From contig JAGTTD010000024.1 of the NCBI GenBank assembly GCA_018398585.1, forward strand, positions 6,104,071-6,168,070: a stretch of 64,000 bases of DNA, read 5' to 3'. Positions 1 through 10,927 of this stretch are shown piece after piece (positions within the stretch are counted from its first letter, which is position 1; every line of letters starts with the position of its first letter). Position numbers and translations under genes: made by a program. This DNA comes from Simmondsia chinensis. Taxonomy: Eukaryota > Streptophyta > Magnoliopsida > Caryophyllales > Simmondsiaceae. Under the pieces are notes generated by a model. It saw only the letters and a program-made list of their open reading frames with translations, was not told the origin of the DNA and did no database searches.

Positions 1-624
1 GAATGGGAGGAAATGATGCAGCGAATCATGACTCGGCAATGTTTAGCTTATCCTAACATCAGTTGTGATGGTGCTAGTGTTCTTAATGCAAATGAGTTTC
101 CGGAGCTAGCGAATAGCGTTAGACAACGGAAGTCCAATGTTGAGCATGGAAAGAGAGTGGACCCTGTTGTTGTTGGAGTTGAATTCGACCACGACAATGC
201 CAAAGTTGATGAAAACAAGCTTGAAGAACCTGAGTTTGAACAAGACGATCCTTATGAAGATCCCTTGCTAGAGTTAGAGTATCTTGATGATGTTGAGGCA
301 CAATATGACACGTATCCGGAATGGGAATACGATTTTCATGTCAAAGGAATGTTGAAGAAAGCAAGGAGTAAAGCTAAAAGAAGCCAACTCAATGATGCAT
401 TGAACAATTTTTGGGAAGCAAAGAAGATTACAATGAAGAAGATGAAGCGTGAGGAGACGTTGGTTGAAGAAGGATCTCAAGTTGCTAATGTAAATGTTAG
501 TCCTCAAGTTCATCTTCAATTAGATGAAGATAGGCCTCAAAATCATATTCCTGAAGTTGAAAGAACCAACAGTCCACATGAACGATCACCTGATCAAGAG
601 CAAATTCAATCTGTTAGCATGTAA
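1..624 (+). CDS. Uncharacterised acidic protein, probably retrotransposon-encoded, cut by the window start
   Basis: The frame is open from base 1 (first residues EWEEMMQRIM), so the ATG at 13 is probably internal and the true start lies upstream. About 207 residues are visible. Residues 45-100 are rich in Asp and Glu, residues 110-150 are rich in Lys and Arg (KARSKAKRSQ), and the tail is polar. I recognise no domain. It lies about 500 bp upstream of a polypurine tract and a 3' LTR, so it most likely belongs to that LTR retrotransposon as the end of its polyprotein or an extra frame. A captured host fragment is possible. The frame is intact over 200 codons, unlike most transposon frames in this window. 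Confidence 0.4.
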   Translation, partial: EWEEMMQRIMTRQCLAYPNISCDGASVLNANEFPELANSVRQRKSNVEHGKRVDPVVVGVEFDHDNAKVDENKLEEPEFEQDDPYEDPLLELEYLDDVEAQYDTYPEWEYDFHVKGMLKKARSKAKRSQLNDALNNFWEAKKITMKKMKREETLVEEGSQVANVNVSPQVHLQLDEDRPQNHIPEVERTNSPHERSPDQEQIQSVSM

Positions 625-1123
625 TTTGTTCAGAAAGATTGTCCACTAGACTCTTCAGCACAAATACTCCCACGACCTTTTTGTTTGAATGCTCAAACTC
701 ACAACATCCAAATGTTTGATAAAGACAATGTTGCAAGCTTTGTCTCCTCTAAGGATTTTGAGCTGAATAAGTTGGAAGACATGGCTGCAGAGCACGTTAG
801 ATCAGCAAGAAATCAGGTTCCAGACCAGAAGCTGTTATGCATTGTCGGCATGCCGTTCGGCAAGTTCGGGATGATTTTTTGAGTGGAGTTGTGATCAATA
901 GGGTCCCTTTCAAGAAGCTATGCTTTTGGGAGGATATTTGTGAGTTGTTCACCAATCTATACTGCAGCAACAAGTTCCCATCAGGTGTATGTCACAGTCC
1001 TTACAGCAACAATTTTATGATCAAAGGCATTGGCCAATACGGGAGGACTTTGCAATCTTTCAGCCTAAATAATTGATCTTCAAAGTCTCATTCTCTTTCA
1101 TTCTTGAGGACAAGAATGTTTTC
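625..1123 (+). other. Decayed 3' internal region of the same retrotransposon
   Basis: Short frames (685-882, 837-1076) overlap in different registers and look like one decayed reading frame with frameshifts. The stretch before 1120 reads like the usual end of plant LTR-element polyproteins, where coding sequence runs up to a purine tract. No protein family is recognised. Confidence 0.3.
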
Positions 1124-1884
1124 AAGGGAAAGGGAATGTTATGATCTGAGAAATCGAGGTTTGGGCTATGTTGATGTTGTTCTGCTACTGGTCTGATTCT
1201 GCGGCTAACATGCTACTGCTGTGCTATTAGTGAGCTGTTATGTTGTTGGTTGGATGCTGTTATGTGCTGCTTGGCTGCATATTGGTCTATTACATGGCTG
1301 ATGCTGCTGCATAATGTTGCTGTTAGTCCTGCTGCTTGCTGGTACGTTGCTGCTGCGGCTGAACTACCTGCTGCTGATGTTCTAGTACTGATTTGCTGCT
1401 GTTAGCTTCTTTACTGCATTATTTTAGTTGTAATAAATTGTTGTTAGCACCTACATTGTAATAATCCTGCAGTAAGCATGCTTCGATAGTGGCAGGTTCA
1501 TTGTTAGTTGGTCTTTGTGCCATAAGCCTTAGGTAGTTATGTTAGTTAGAAGATATTTTCTTAAGGCTTAGATATTTTGGTAGTTGGTTAGGAGCTTATG
1601 TCTTGTTGCAATATATTAGCAAGCTTGATCTTGCCTATAAGTAGTTGCTTTTTGCTGTAATGGAGATTCATTCAATCAAAATATCTGAAATTTGTCTCAA
1701 GTTGAGATCAATATTCTCTCTCTCATCTAACTCTCTCTATTTCTCATCTAATTTTCCTTCTTATCTCATCTTAACTCTAAACTCTCTATTTCTCATCTAA
1801 TTTGCCTTCTTTCTCATCTCAAATTCTCAACCTATTCTGCATTTTATATTAGTTTACGTTCGTGGTTCAAGCCCGAGCGTAACA
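1124..1884 (+). repeat. Polypurine tract and 3' LTR of the first LTR retrotransposon
   Basis: A purine run (1124-1136) directly precedes TGTTATG at 1137, and the repeat closes with CGTAACA at 1884, giving TGTTA/TAACA inverted ends and an LTR of about 748 bp. A TATAA lies near 1636. The first third is packed with TGCTG and GCTGCT motifs. The base after the LTR falls inside the integrase frame of another gypsy element, so this element was inserted into it. The 5' LTR is outside the window, so the target duplication cannot be checked. Confidence 0.7.
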
Positions 1885-1885
1885 C

Positions 1886-2726
1886 CTTCCTCAATCCATT
1901 ATTTCTGATTGGGATAAATTGTTTACAAGTAATTTTTGGCAACAACTCTTCAAGTTACTTGGCTCATCACTTGCTCTTAGTTCTTCTTATCACCCTCAAA
2001 CGGATGGTTAGTCTGAAGACTAAATCAATGTTTGGAACAATACTTGAAATGTATGACATTTTATCATCCAAAATAGTGGCACAGATGGCTATCATTAAGT
2101 GAATACTAGTACAATACAAAATCTCATTCATCTTTGGGCACAACTCTATTTCATGCTCTATATGGGTATGCTTCTCCCTTTCCCATATTATCTCAAAACA
2201 ACTCATTTTCAATAGTAGAAGTGGATGATCTGATATAGTAGAGGAGACAACAAGTGGAATAGCTTAAGGACAATTTGCAATTAGCCCAAGCCAGAATGAA
2301 ATTCTTTGCTGTTAAGAAGAGATCTGGTCGTTCTTTTCAAGAAGGGCACTACGTTTACTTAAAGTTGCAGCTATACAGACAGACATTAGTGGCAATTAGA
2401 AGGAATGTGAAGTTGTCTGCTCAATTTTTTGGTCCTTACAAGGTCTTGCAAAAAGTTAGAGCAGGTGCTTATCGGTTAGAATTACCTCCAGAAGCTACAA
2501 TACACCTCTCTTTCTTGTTTCTTTGTTGAATAAGCAAATCAGCGCTAACAAGGAGTTTTCAATCCAGCCTCCAAATACTTCCTCAAATGCTCATACTGCA
2601 AAAGCCACTGGATGTTATAGTAAGGGGCAATGCGACAAATCAAGGCAAGGAGATATAACAAGTTTTGATTCACTAATCCAATTTGCTAAAGGAAGATGCA
2701 ACTTGGGAAGATTTTCATTTCATTAA
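1886..2726 (+). pseudogene. Ty3/gypsy (chromovirus-like) integrase C-terminal half and chromodomain remnant
   Basis: Translation resumes mid-integrase at 1886 with LPQSIISD, then the core-domain signature SSYHPQTDG near 1990, with in-frame stops after it. From 2275 an 84-residue stretch reads as the integrase C-terminal domain, with the FFGPYKVLQKV (GPY/F) motif and YRLELPP. After a frameshift, 2523-2726 resembles the tail and chromodomain (the ATWEDFHF motif is visible in another register near 2697). The 5' part of the gene is displaced upstream by the insertion ending at 1884. Multiple stops mean it is dead. It resembles the chromovirus at 49002-54334 on the other strand. Confidence 0.75.
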
Positions 2727-2784
2727 GAGCCAATTTCCTACCTTTGATTCTTGAGACAAGAATCATTCTTATTGGGGGGAGTAT

Positions 2785-3099
2785 TGTCAAGAATTGTAGT
2801 TGCATTGTCTCGAAATGCAGTTAATTGTAGTTAATATAAAAAAGTAGTGAATGACGTAATATTGCGGGAAAGTTAGTAGTTAGTAAGGATATTTCTTGTA
2901 TTTGCTTAGCCGCCTCTCTTAGTTGGTATAAGTTAGACTTAGGTTGTTACTTAATAATTCATTGAATGAAATACATTGATTCTTCTTCTTGTCTCAACTT
3001 GTTATCTTCTTTTTCATCCCAAACTCTATCTTTCCTTGCTAGGTTATGACCTAAGGTCATAACGCTCGTACTGCCAGCTCCGTGGTCGAGACTACAACA
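2785..3099 (+). repeat. 3' LTR of the chromovirus-like element
   Basis: A G-rich polypurine tract (about 2771-2783) precedes TGTCAAG at 2785. The repeat probably closes at ACTACAACA around 3099, about 315 bp. A T-rich stretch with ATTCATTG signals follows near 2960. The left end is clear; the right end is less certain because no second copy is present for comparison. Confidence 0.5.
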
Positions 3100-3712
3100 T
3101 GGTGAAATTTAACACAGCATCGGAGTGAGTTGATAATCTCTGGCTCTTGTTTTGGCGCATTGTGTCCTCAAGAAGAGTGGTGTTTTTAAAATTGTTGTGC
3201 CGAGGGCCTCTAGTGAATATAGGATTTAATTAGACATATCTTCCAATTGGATTGGTGCGGGATTGAAGATGACTCACATGTGAGAGGAGAGTGTTAAGGA
3301 TTCAAATGTGGATCTAGTAGTAATCTCACATTAAAGTAGTGAGAGACAAGCGATCAACATATAATCCAAGTGGACTATTATACCTAATGCTAATTGGTTT
3401 TAGGATGCAAGCCCATTTGGAGTTATATGTCGACCTTTATATGTGCCAACTTTTTTGGTCTGTGTTAGACTAAGGCCTAGTAATATTTAACATTATTTGC
3501 TGTGTGATTTTTTACTTTAAAATCAGTATACGAAAAATTTGAACTAAATAAAAATAAAAAAGAAAAATAAAAAAATTGAAAAAGAAAAGATGAGGAAAAG
3601 AAAGAAAAAGCTGAAAAAATCTAGAAAATTAGAAAAGAGAAGAAAATACTTCAAAAGAGTAGGATTTGTTTTTTAATTGGTGAAATTGAGATGACTTGTT
3701 TACAAAGTTTGA
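3100..3712. other. Unassigned spacer with a possible short LTR at 3292-3492
   Basis: No gene is seen. Within it, a purine-rich run (3280-3291) is followed by TGTTAAGG and, 200 bp later, TTTAACA, which could be a small LTR. The flanking 5-mers do not match and there is no partner, so this stays tentative. Bases 3540-3660 are strongly A-rich. Confidence 0.25.
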
Positions 3713-4441
3713 AGTTTGAATTTGTGTAATTTGTGCTCCTTGGACTTCTAGTGGAGCTTTTCTAGGGTTTTATATCCTTTGCTGATTCTCTTTCATTCAA
3801 TGCAATCCCACTTAATGTCATCCAAATATTGGTTCCTATCCTGCTCAATTTTTTTCCTCATTGTTTTTCCCTTCATTTCTTCACGTTTTCGTTGTGAAAG
3901 GCCCTCTGTTCGTGCTTGAAGATTATGCTTTGACATTTTAGAGTGCAAGTTGTAGGTCAAAGGTTGTTGATAGTTTGAGTTTGAGTTTATCCTTTACTCT
4001 TTGTTTCTACATGAGGGATTGTGCATTTTTTGTTAATGATTTGAAGCTTTTGGAGTTCTGTTTATAGTGGTCCGGCATTTGTGTCGTTGATTCTCCACTA
4101 GCCTATCGTGTGCCCTTTTACTCTGATTCTCCCCATTTGTGCCTTATTTTTCCAGTTCTCTAGCCTTGCTAGGGTTTTGGCGAGGCTGCCAGTTTTATCT
4201 CCCATTCTTGGCTTCGAGCGGATTTGCTATTCGTTTGATCAGCTTTTTGGTAGGTTCTCAGAGGTGGGCTTTGCCTCTTATCAAATGTTTTGTTGCTTCG
4301 AGCTGAGGTCTTGGGGAAGACATTTGGGGTAATTTCTTCATCTGAGGTCCTTATTTCAGTCTAGGTTGTCTTCTCTCCATGAGGTCGGGGTTAGGATTCC
4401 GCATTGTCTCAGTTTGTCCAGGAAAAAGCACCTCGAGCGCC

Positions 4442-5200
4442 CTGAGTATTATCTATTGGAACTATCGAGATTTGGGCCAATCCCGCATAGTTCAAGCTCT
4501 TAGAGAATTATGTAATAAATTTAAGTCCACCATTGTGTTCTTGATGGAAACTAAGTAATTCGTCTAGATGGTTAGTAGTGTTGCTAGAAGACTTGATCTC
4601 CGAAATGTCTTTTGTGTCAACCCTATATATTTACCGGGGGGCCTCGCACTCATGTGGTCAAATGATTGTAAAATTTTAATTAAGAAGACTTCTTCCATTT
4701 CATTTATGTTGATGTGCACTCTTTTATTTCTGATGTAAAATGGTCCCATTCTTTCTTATATGGCGAATTTGACAAATCAAAACACTCAGTTTTCTAGGCT
4801 AGCTTGGCTAGCCTTTTTGGTGATTTAAATCAGCCCACATGTTTCTCCAATGACTTCAATGCTATTACCTCGACTTCTGAAAAGCTCAATGGATGCCGAT
4901 GACTGACTCCCAATTGGATTGGGTAACGGACTTTTTGAACTCTTATAATCTCGTTGACATCATCTCTCATGCATGTCGGTTCTTGTGGTTGAACAAGCAG
5001 CAAAAAGGCCCAAATGTTAAATAATGTATTGATAAAGTTGCTGCTAACCAAGGATGGATTTCCTTGTTCCTGAATGTAGTGGTCACTCTTCACCCAGCTA
5101 CAACTTCCGATCATTCGCCTCTTACCATTCAGCTCAAGGCGGTGGTTCATCCAAGAAAGAGAGACTTTAAATTTGAATCTAAATAGAGTCTTAATGGAGA
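4442..5200 (+). pseudogene. LINE apurinic-type endonuclease domain, broken
   Basis: The domain opens with a WNYRDLGQSR motif and VFLMETK, the usual start of plant L1 ORF2 endonucleases. A GDFNAITSTSEKLNG motif is readable around 4830-4890, and an SDHSPLTIQLKA-like motif around 5110 corresponds to the conserved catalytic SDH. Stops interrupt all three stretches. The family nicks target DNA to prime reverse transcription; this copy cannot do so. Confidence 0.65.
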
Positions 5201-5479
5201 GTGTGCCAACACTGTTAAAAGAGGATGGAATAAATATGAGATGGGTTCTAGGATGTTTAAATTGCATAAGAAAATCGTCTCTTGTAGAAAATCTCTAAAG
5301 GAGTGGAGTATAGACTGAAGAAAGAAAAGAAATGAGTTTTTCAATCATGCTTCTTCCTGTCTTATTGAGCTTCAAAGCAGATCCATCTCGAAGCAACAAA
5401 TGGAAGGAGAGGAAGATTTGAAAAAGGGGATGGAAAAATGGTGGGAGGAAGAGGAAAGGTATTAACACCAAAGATCTCG

Positions 5480-6900
5480 GGTTAATTGGCACTCTTTTGG
5501 GGACAGGAACACCAAATCCTTTTATGCCACTTTCTCTCAAAGGAAAAGAAGGAATTATATTTCATAATTGATGATTGGAGGCCTTGGATGGGTGGAAGAT
5601 CAAACTATGATTAAAAATCACATTGCCCATCATTTTGAGACCTTTTATGCGGTCAAAGGAATGGAAAATAGGGATGATGAGATAAAGCAATTGCAGCCTG
5701 CTGTGACCGACATCATGAATAAAATGCCCTTACTACTGCAGTTTCCAGTATCAAGATCAAAGAGGCTATTTTTCGGCTTGGTGGCTGGAAAGCTTCCAGT
5801 CCTGATGGTTTTCCTAGTATTTTCTATACTTCCTTTTACGATATAGTTCTTGATGATGTTATTTCTACTGTTAAAGATTTTTTTGAGAGCCATAAAATGC
5901 TTAAAGCCCTAAATTTTACAAACTTGGTTCTTATCCCAAAAACCTTGCTTCCCGAATCCATACACAACTTTTGTCCAATTAGTTTATGTAACTTTAGTTA
6001 CAAAATAATTACAAAAATCATTGCTAATCGACTCAAACCGTTCATGAATGATATTATTTCCCACTCTCAAGCGGCTTCCAATAAAGGCCGTCTCATCTAG
6101 GACAGCATTTTAATTGCCCATGATGCCATTCATGCTCTAGAAAACCGACGTAGGGGTAAAAAATACTTCATGGCTCTCAAATTAGACCTTGCAAAAGTTA
6201 ATGATCATAAGGAATGGCCCTTTCTTGAAGATGCTCTTTCAAAGTTGGGTTTCACCTGTAGCTTTAATGATTGGGTGATGGAGTGCGTCACCACGATTCA
6301 CATGGCTGCAATTGTTAATGGGGATCGGCTCAACCCTTTTCCCATTGGTAGAGGCTTGAGACAAGGGGACCCAGTTTCCCCGTTCCTCTTCCCCATCCTT
6401 ATGAATTGTCTATCCTGACTTATTTTGAAAGCCGAGAACTCGGGACTTTAGGGAAGATTCCATATTAAGCCGGCTTGCCCGGGCATCACCCATCTCCTTT
6501 TCGTAGAAGATTGCCTTCTCTTGTTTCAAGCTATGCCTCACACATGCCTTATGGTAAAGAATCTCCTTCATATATTTTGTAAGGCCTCAGGCTAAGAGGT
6601 TAACTTCCAAAAATCCTATGCTTTCTTCTCTTCTAGCACTCACCGGGACACTCGAGAGGAATGATTGGTTATTTTAGGAGTTGACCATATGAAGGAAGAT
6701 GAATGATACTTAGGCTCCCGTTTGGAGAAGATAAAAAAAAAAAAAAAAAAAAAGCAACCCTCTCATTTCTTTTAGAAAAAATAAGATGTAAAATTCAGGG
6801 ATGGAAGGCCAAGTTTCTTTCTCATGCCGAAAGAGAAATTCTTATCAAGTCTGTCCTTGTAGCAGTTCCCTCTTTTTGTCATAAGTTGTTGTAAAATCCC
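5480..6900 (+). pseudogene. LINE reverse transcriptase domain, broken
   Basis: Successive blocks of a plant L1 reverse transcriptase are readable: DRNTKSFYA (about 5500), LVLIPK (5930), KIITKIIANRLKP (6000), KGRLI (6085), MALKLDLAKVNDHKEW (6170, where AYDRVEW is usual), and GLRQGDPVSPFLF (6355). The catalytic box near 6500 reads LLFVED instead of the usual FADD, so a catalytic Asp is replaced. A 21-base A-run at 6731-6751 disrupts the following thumb region. Stops occur at several points. Confidence 0.75.
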
Positions 6901-7479
6901 CATTTCTTTTACACAAAAAAAAAAAAACACCCCAATGGTTTATTAGCAAGGTTTTGGTGGAAGAGTCGATCTTGTAATGATAGAGGTATTCATTGGACTA
7001 ATTTGGGCAAGTTGTCTAAACCCAAGTCATTGGGAGGTCTCTGTTTTGACGACTTGGCTTGTGCCAACATCGCCGTACTTGTAAAAAACATTTGGAGAGC
7101 TATTGAAAATCCGAATGCTTTTTGGGTTCGTATTCTTAAAGGAATCTACTTTCCCAATGGGTCTTTTCTCAAAGCCAAGGAGGGTCATAATCCCTCTTGG
7201 GGTTGAAGAAGCCTCATTGAGGGTAGAAACTTTTTTGAAAAAAGTATCCATTGGAATGTCAAAAATGAAAATGGTATTGACATTTGGAATGATAAATGGA
7301 TCCATGATCTTCCCGACTTCAACGCTCTAGGGATGAACTAGAAGGGTGAGGGTCCCAAGAGGGCTAAGGAGTTAATATGCCATAATGCTCGTAGGTGGGA
7401 TGAGAGGACTATCTCATGTTTATTTAAGAAAAGGGTGCCGGATTGCATCAGTTTGATCTCCATTGGTGATGGCTCCAAA

Positions 7480-8512
7480 CCAGACAGCTGGGTGTGGCAC
7501 TTTACCCACAATGACAATTACAAGGTGAAATCGGGTTACGCTCATTGGTCATCATTGGACATCGAAGGGACAAAGTCTCGGACTATGCCTTGAGTTCAAA
7601 TGCAAACCATTATCATGCTATGAAATCTATTCAGGTTACTAATGCTCCCCCAAGATTTGTCATTTTCTTTGTCGTGCTCTTTCTAACGCGCTCGCTACTG
7701 TGAAATCTTTATCAAAGGGGGGATCATTAGCTACCAAATGTGCCCAAGATGTGGAAACTATGAAAAATATTTTATTTTTGTGTCTTTTTGTTCAAGCATC
7801 TTCTTGGTTTGCATCAAACTTAGGCTATAAGACCAACCCTAAGGGCTTTGGGTGCTTCCTCAATTGGTGGTCCTCCATTCAAGATGAGTTTGCTTGCTCT
7901 AAAGAGAATATCCCGCTTATTTGTTTTCTTTGCTGGGAGCTTTAGAAAGAAATGAATGCTTTTTCCTTGAGACATCTCAATCCCCGCCATCTAAGGTCGC
8001 TTGTCTTACAGCTGTGGAGGCCCATTCCTTCCTGTCCCTCACGGCCACTCCTAGTCCATCCTATGATTAGAAGCCACATCGCCCCTTGCTACCACATTTG
8101 TCACCACCCCCTTGAGGTACCGTTAAAAACTAATGTTGATATTGCCTTTGATGCTCCTTCTAACCATATAGCGTGGGCTGTGGTGGCTTGTCCATATAAC
8201 GGCATTATAATTGGGGGCTGGTGTTCTTTATCAGTTGCCTAATTAGTGTTCACTAGGGAATCACTCGCTATTCATGCCGCTTGCCACCTTGCTAGATGCC
8301 ATAATTGCGACGAAATCGTCATTGAGTCGGATGACAAGGGCACCATTGACCCAATTGCTTTTGATGGAGACCCGCCTTGGGAAATATCCTCCATTGTTAA
8401 TGATATTAGGGGTTATGCTAGTTTCTTTTCGCCATGTACCATTTCTTGGGTTCCTCGTTGTTGTAATGCGGTGGCTCATTGGGTCGCTTGAACCAACTTG
8501 TTGGATGTTGTA
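7480..8512 (+). pseudogene. LINE C-terminal region: zinc-binding RT segment and RNase H domain, broken
   Basis: KVKSGYAHW near 7520 matches the linker ahead of the zf-RVT segment of plant LINEs. From about 8110 to 8490 the frame reads as an RNase H domain of the plant RVT_3 type: PLKTNVDIAFDA, a broken A(E)SLAIHAA helix, and the distal NAVAHWVA motif. There is one stop inside (8240). The 3' untranslated end runs to the A-tail at 8612. Confidence 0.6.
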
Positions 8513-8675
8513 ACCATGATTGGTGGATGAGTACCCCTCCTCAACTTGTTTTCATTGTACTTGCCAGTTTGAATGTTATGTAGTCTCACCCTTAGGTCTT
8601 CTTATATTCCCAAAAAAAAAGGAGTTCGAATTTGTGTTAGATATATATATTTCATTAATAGGAGTTTTTAGTAAA

Positions 8676-8876
8676 TACTAGAGTATAGCATCATCTTAGG
8701 AAAGTCAGTAAAGTTATATTACCTTTGTCATTTATGCCCTTAGTTCTCATGCATATAGGAGGGTTATTATTGTCTTTATATTTATTTCCTTGGCTTTGTA
8801 CATACAGAGTATTCTTGTACTTCACAATTCATTCAATCAAAGGCATTTTATTCGTACTTCACACGGTATTAGAGCC
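8676..8876 (+). repeat. 5' LTR and primer-binding site of copia-1
   Basis: The 188-bp LTR runs from TACTAGAG to TTCACA. The region around 8800-8860 (TACATACAGAG, ATTCAATCAAAGGC) matches the 3' copy. GGTATTAGAGCC at 8865-8876 is complementary to the 3' end of initiator Met-tRNA with one substitution, the usual primer for plant copia elements. Confidence 0.8.
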
Positions 8877-8999
8877 TCGTTAAGAGACTCCTCTTTCTTC
8901 CTTGCTTTTTCTTTAATTTAATTCTACAAGTTCTTTGTTTATTTTCTTTTCTTAAAGTTCTCAGTATTTTTTTAAAAAAGCAATACCTAACCCTAATCC

Positions 9000-10262
9000 C
9001 AAACCCCCCCCCCCCCCCCCACCGGGGCAATACCGATCACCGGCCCTATCCACGGCAGCAAACCACGGCTCCCCCTATGCTGGCAGATCTGCCGACCGTT
9101 GACCGCCGGGATCCTCCCTGGGTATGCCTGAACTTCCTCATATCGGAACCATATCCTTGGGTCTTTTCCTCTATGGTTTAACAAATACCAATGTCGCCAG
9201 GTACGTCACTAAACCCCATGAGGCCACAAGTTTGTTAATTTCTTGACTCGAGAATCCCCCCCCCCCCCCCCTCTTCTCTCCACCACCCACCTAGAACTAG
9301 CTTTTCCGGCATCCCGCATCCCCCTATAGGCCCACTCCTTACAGGCACTGGCCTCATCGGTGGCTTATTTGGTGCATCGCTGCCCCATAGCGACCTCGCC
9401 TTAAAATCACTGGCAGCCACTATACGTGGTGCTACAAGCTCGCTAGCCTAGCCCCATGGCTATGGCAGCGTGCCGCCCCCCCCTCCCAAAATCCTAACTT
9501 TTATTATTTTACAAATACTCCGTTACTTCTCCGTCTTTCTACTATCTCAAATATAATAACAATAAAATTTGTAAATACAACTAATTACCCTGCTTGAACG
9601 AAAAAATTTTATATGTTATTAGTTGCACATCAATTAATGGGTTACATTACCCACTCAAGGCCCCCAAATTACATAACAACTTTATACGGAACATCCACTT
9701 CCAATCCCAAGTACATAAATTGGATTGGAACTAACCAAAGTCTTCGGTCTTATATTGCTTCTACACTATCTTTCCCTTTACTAAGACATAGTTGGACAAC
9801 CTAAATCAAAAGCTATGTGGGATGCCCTTGTCAAGCGATTCCTAGACCACTCGACAGCCAACGAATTTGACCTAAGAACTCAGACGGTTAACCTAAGAAA
9901 ACCTGGCAAAACTATGGAAAACTGTCTTTTTGATCCACAGCTGATGATCTTGCTGCCATAGATTCCCCGATTTCAAATAGAGAACTTTTTCATTATGCCG
10001 TGTCCGGTCTTCCCATCGAGTATGCTCCACATTTGGCACCCTTACTTGAAATACCAATCCACTCCAAATTTTGAGGTGCTCAAAATTGCTCTTTTAAATG
10101 AAGAGAGTGCCCAAAGCCGGTATCAAGGGTGCTCCTTCTCGGATTCACAACATGCTTTAGTTGCTTCAAGTTCAAGTACCTAATGCTCTAATCCTAGTTG
10201 TGGGGGACACGGCCAAGGCAACAAAGGTTGCAACCATCGGTGCCATGGCGGTCAAGGGGATT
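9000..10262 (+). pseudogene. copia-1 leader and gag (UBN2-type), broken
   Basis: 9000-9500 is a GC-rich, proline-rich leader with C homopolymers at 9006-9020, 9257-9271 and 9475-9484. From about 9540 the frame reads as copia gag: TNYPAWTKKFYMLL, WIGTNQSLRSYIASTLSFP, LRTQTVNLRK, ADDLAAIDSPISNRELFHY and SGLPIEYAPHL. Stops and frameshifts separate these blocks. The nucleocapsid end (around 10190-10262) is glycine-rich and stops at the MITE insertion. In the family, gag forms the virus-like particle; this copy is non-functional. Confidence 0.65.
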
Positions 10263-10270
10263 GATTTGGG

Positions 10271-10919
10271 TAAGGATGGCAATGGGTCGGTTTTGGGTCG
10301 GGTTTGCCTTCATTCAGATCCAACCCAAAAAAACCCGACCCAATCTAAATCCCAAAAAACTCATTTATTCCATAAAAGTTTAATTCAAATCCAAATTCAT
10401 CGAATTGAATGGATATCTAACCCAAAGTCATATCTCATTTAAATTATAGATAATATATTAACAATAACGCTAAAAAGGGCACCAACACGCCATCACCGGA
10501 TCCCATTAGAACTCCGAAGTTAAGCGTGCTTGGGCGAGAGTAGTATCAGGATGGGTGACCTCCTGGGAAGTTCTCACCCTCAGGTTGGAAGCACTGGGAA
10601 GCAGCCTCTCTTCAGGTTAACACCCTGAATTCAATTTAGTAAATTTAAAATTTTTGCTACATTAAACATATTGTCGGGTCAGATTTCGATCGAGTCTAGG
10701 TTTGGTTTGATGTCATCCAAATCCGACCCAACCCAAAACCCATTTGTCAATATCCAAATCCAAATCCAAATCCAAATCCAAATCCAACCCGACCCAAAAC
10801 CCATTTGTCAATATTCAAATCCAAATCTATTTAAAACCCACTTTTTGCGTCCAAATCCATTATAAATGGATCGGGTTGGATGGATATCTGATGGATTCGG
10901 GTGCAATTTTTCATCCCTA
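10271..10919 (+). mobile_element. hAT-like MITE, copy 1 (GGGTCGGG-rich), carrying a nested SINE
   Basis: It starts TAAGGATGGCAATGGGTC and ends with a related inverted sequence, TTTTTCATCCCTA. It is rich in GGGTCGGGTT near one end and CAAATCCAAATCC/CCGACCC near the other. Flanking 8-mers GATTTGGG (10263-10270) and GATTCGTG (10920-10927) match at 6 of 8, the length expected for hAT. A better-preserved relative with a perfect 8-bp duplication lies at 37551-38230. A CAAATC hexamer run sits at 10754-10786. No transposase is present. Confidence 0.7.
10477..10628 (+). mobile_element. 5S-rRNA-derived SINE, truncated copy
   Basis: 10490-10580 closely matches plant 5S rRNA, including the internal RNA polymerase III control regions: AAGTTAAGCGTGCTTGGGCG (box A region) and GGATGGGTGACCTCCTGGGA (box C). 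It then continues with a non-5S segment, CAGGTTGGAAG to GCAGCCTCTCTTCAGG, shared with the longer copy at 28159-28406. It breaks off near 10628, before the SINE tail. It lies wholly inside the MITE. It is not a functional 5S gene, because the 5' and 3' ends of 5S are replaced. Confidence 0.7.
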
Positions 10920-10927
10920 GATTCGTG

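Larger units (their letters stand above)
3728..8622 (+). mobile_element. L1-type LINE (non-LTR retrotransposon), degraded
   Basis: The body carries endonuclease, reverse transcriptase, zinc-knuckle-like and RNase H regions in canonical plant L1 order. It ends in an A-run (8612-8620). The sequences flanking it, AGTTTGAATTTGTGT (3713-3727) and AGTTCGAATTTGTGT (8623-8637), match at 14 of 15 positions and form a target-site duplication, fixing both ends. The length of 4.9 kb is nearly full for a LINE, but only about 700 bp precede the endonuclease and no gag-like ORF1 is recognisable. Many stops and frameshifts are present. Confidence 0.8.

Noticed and set aside
3292..3492. Solo LTR of 200 bp
   Set aside because: TGTTAAG/TTTAACA ends look right, but the flanking 5-mers differ and no partner is present; kept only as a note.
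9006..9020. C homopolymer runs (also 9257, 13779, 62520) as functional G-quadruplex sites
   Set aside because: Each is a single C-run without the four-tract pattern; they may also be assembly or sequencing artefacts.
10490..10580. Functional 5S rRNA gene
   Set aside because: Only the central part matches 5S; the ends are replaced and it joins a SINE body inside a transposon.
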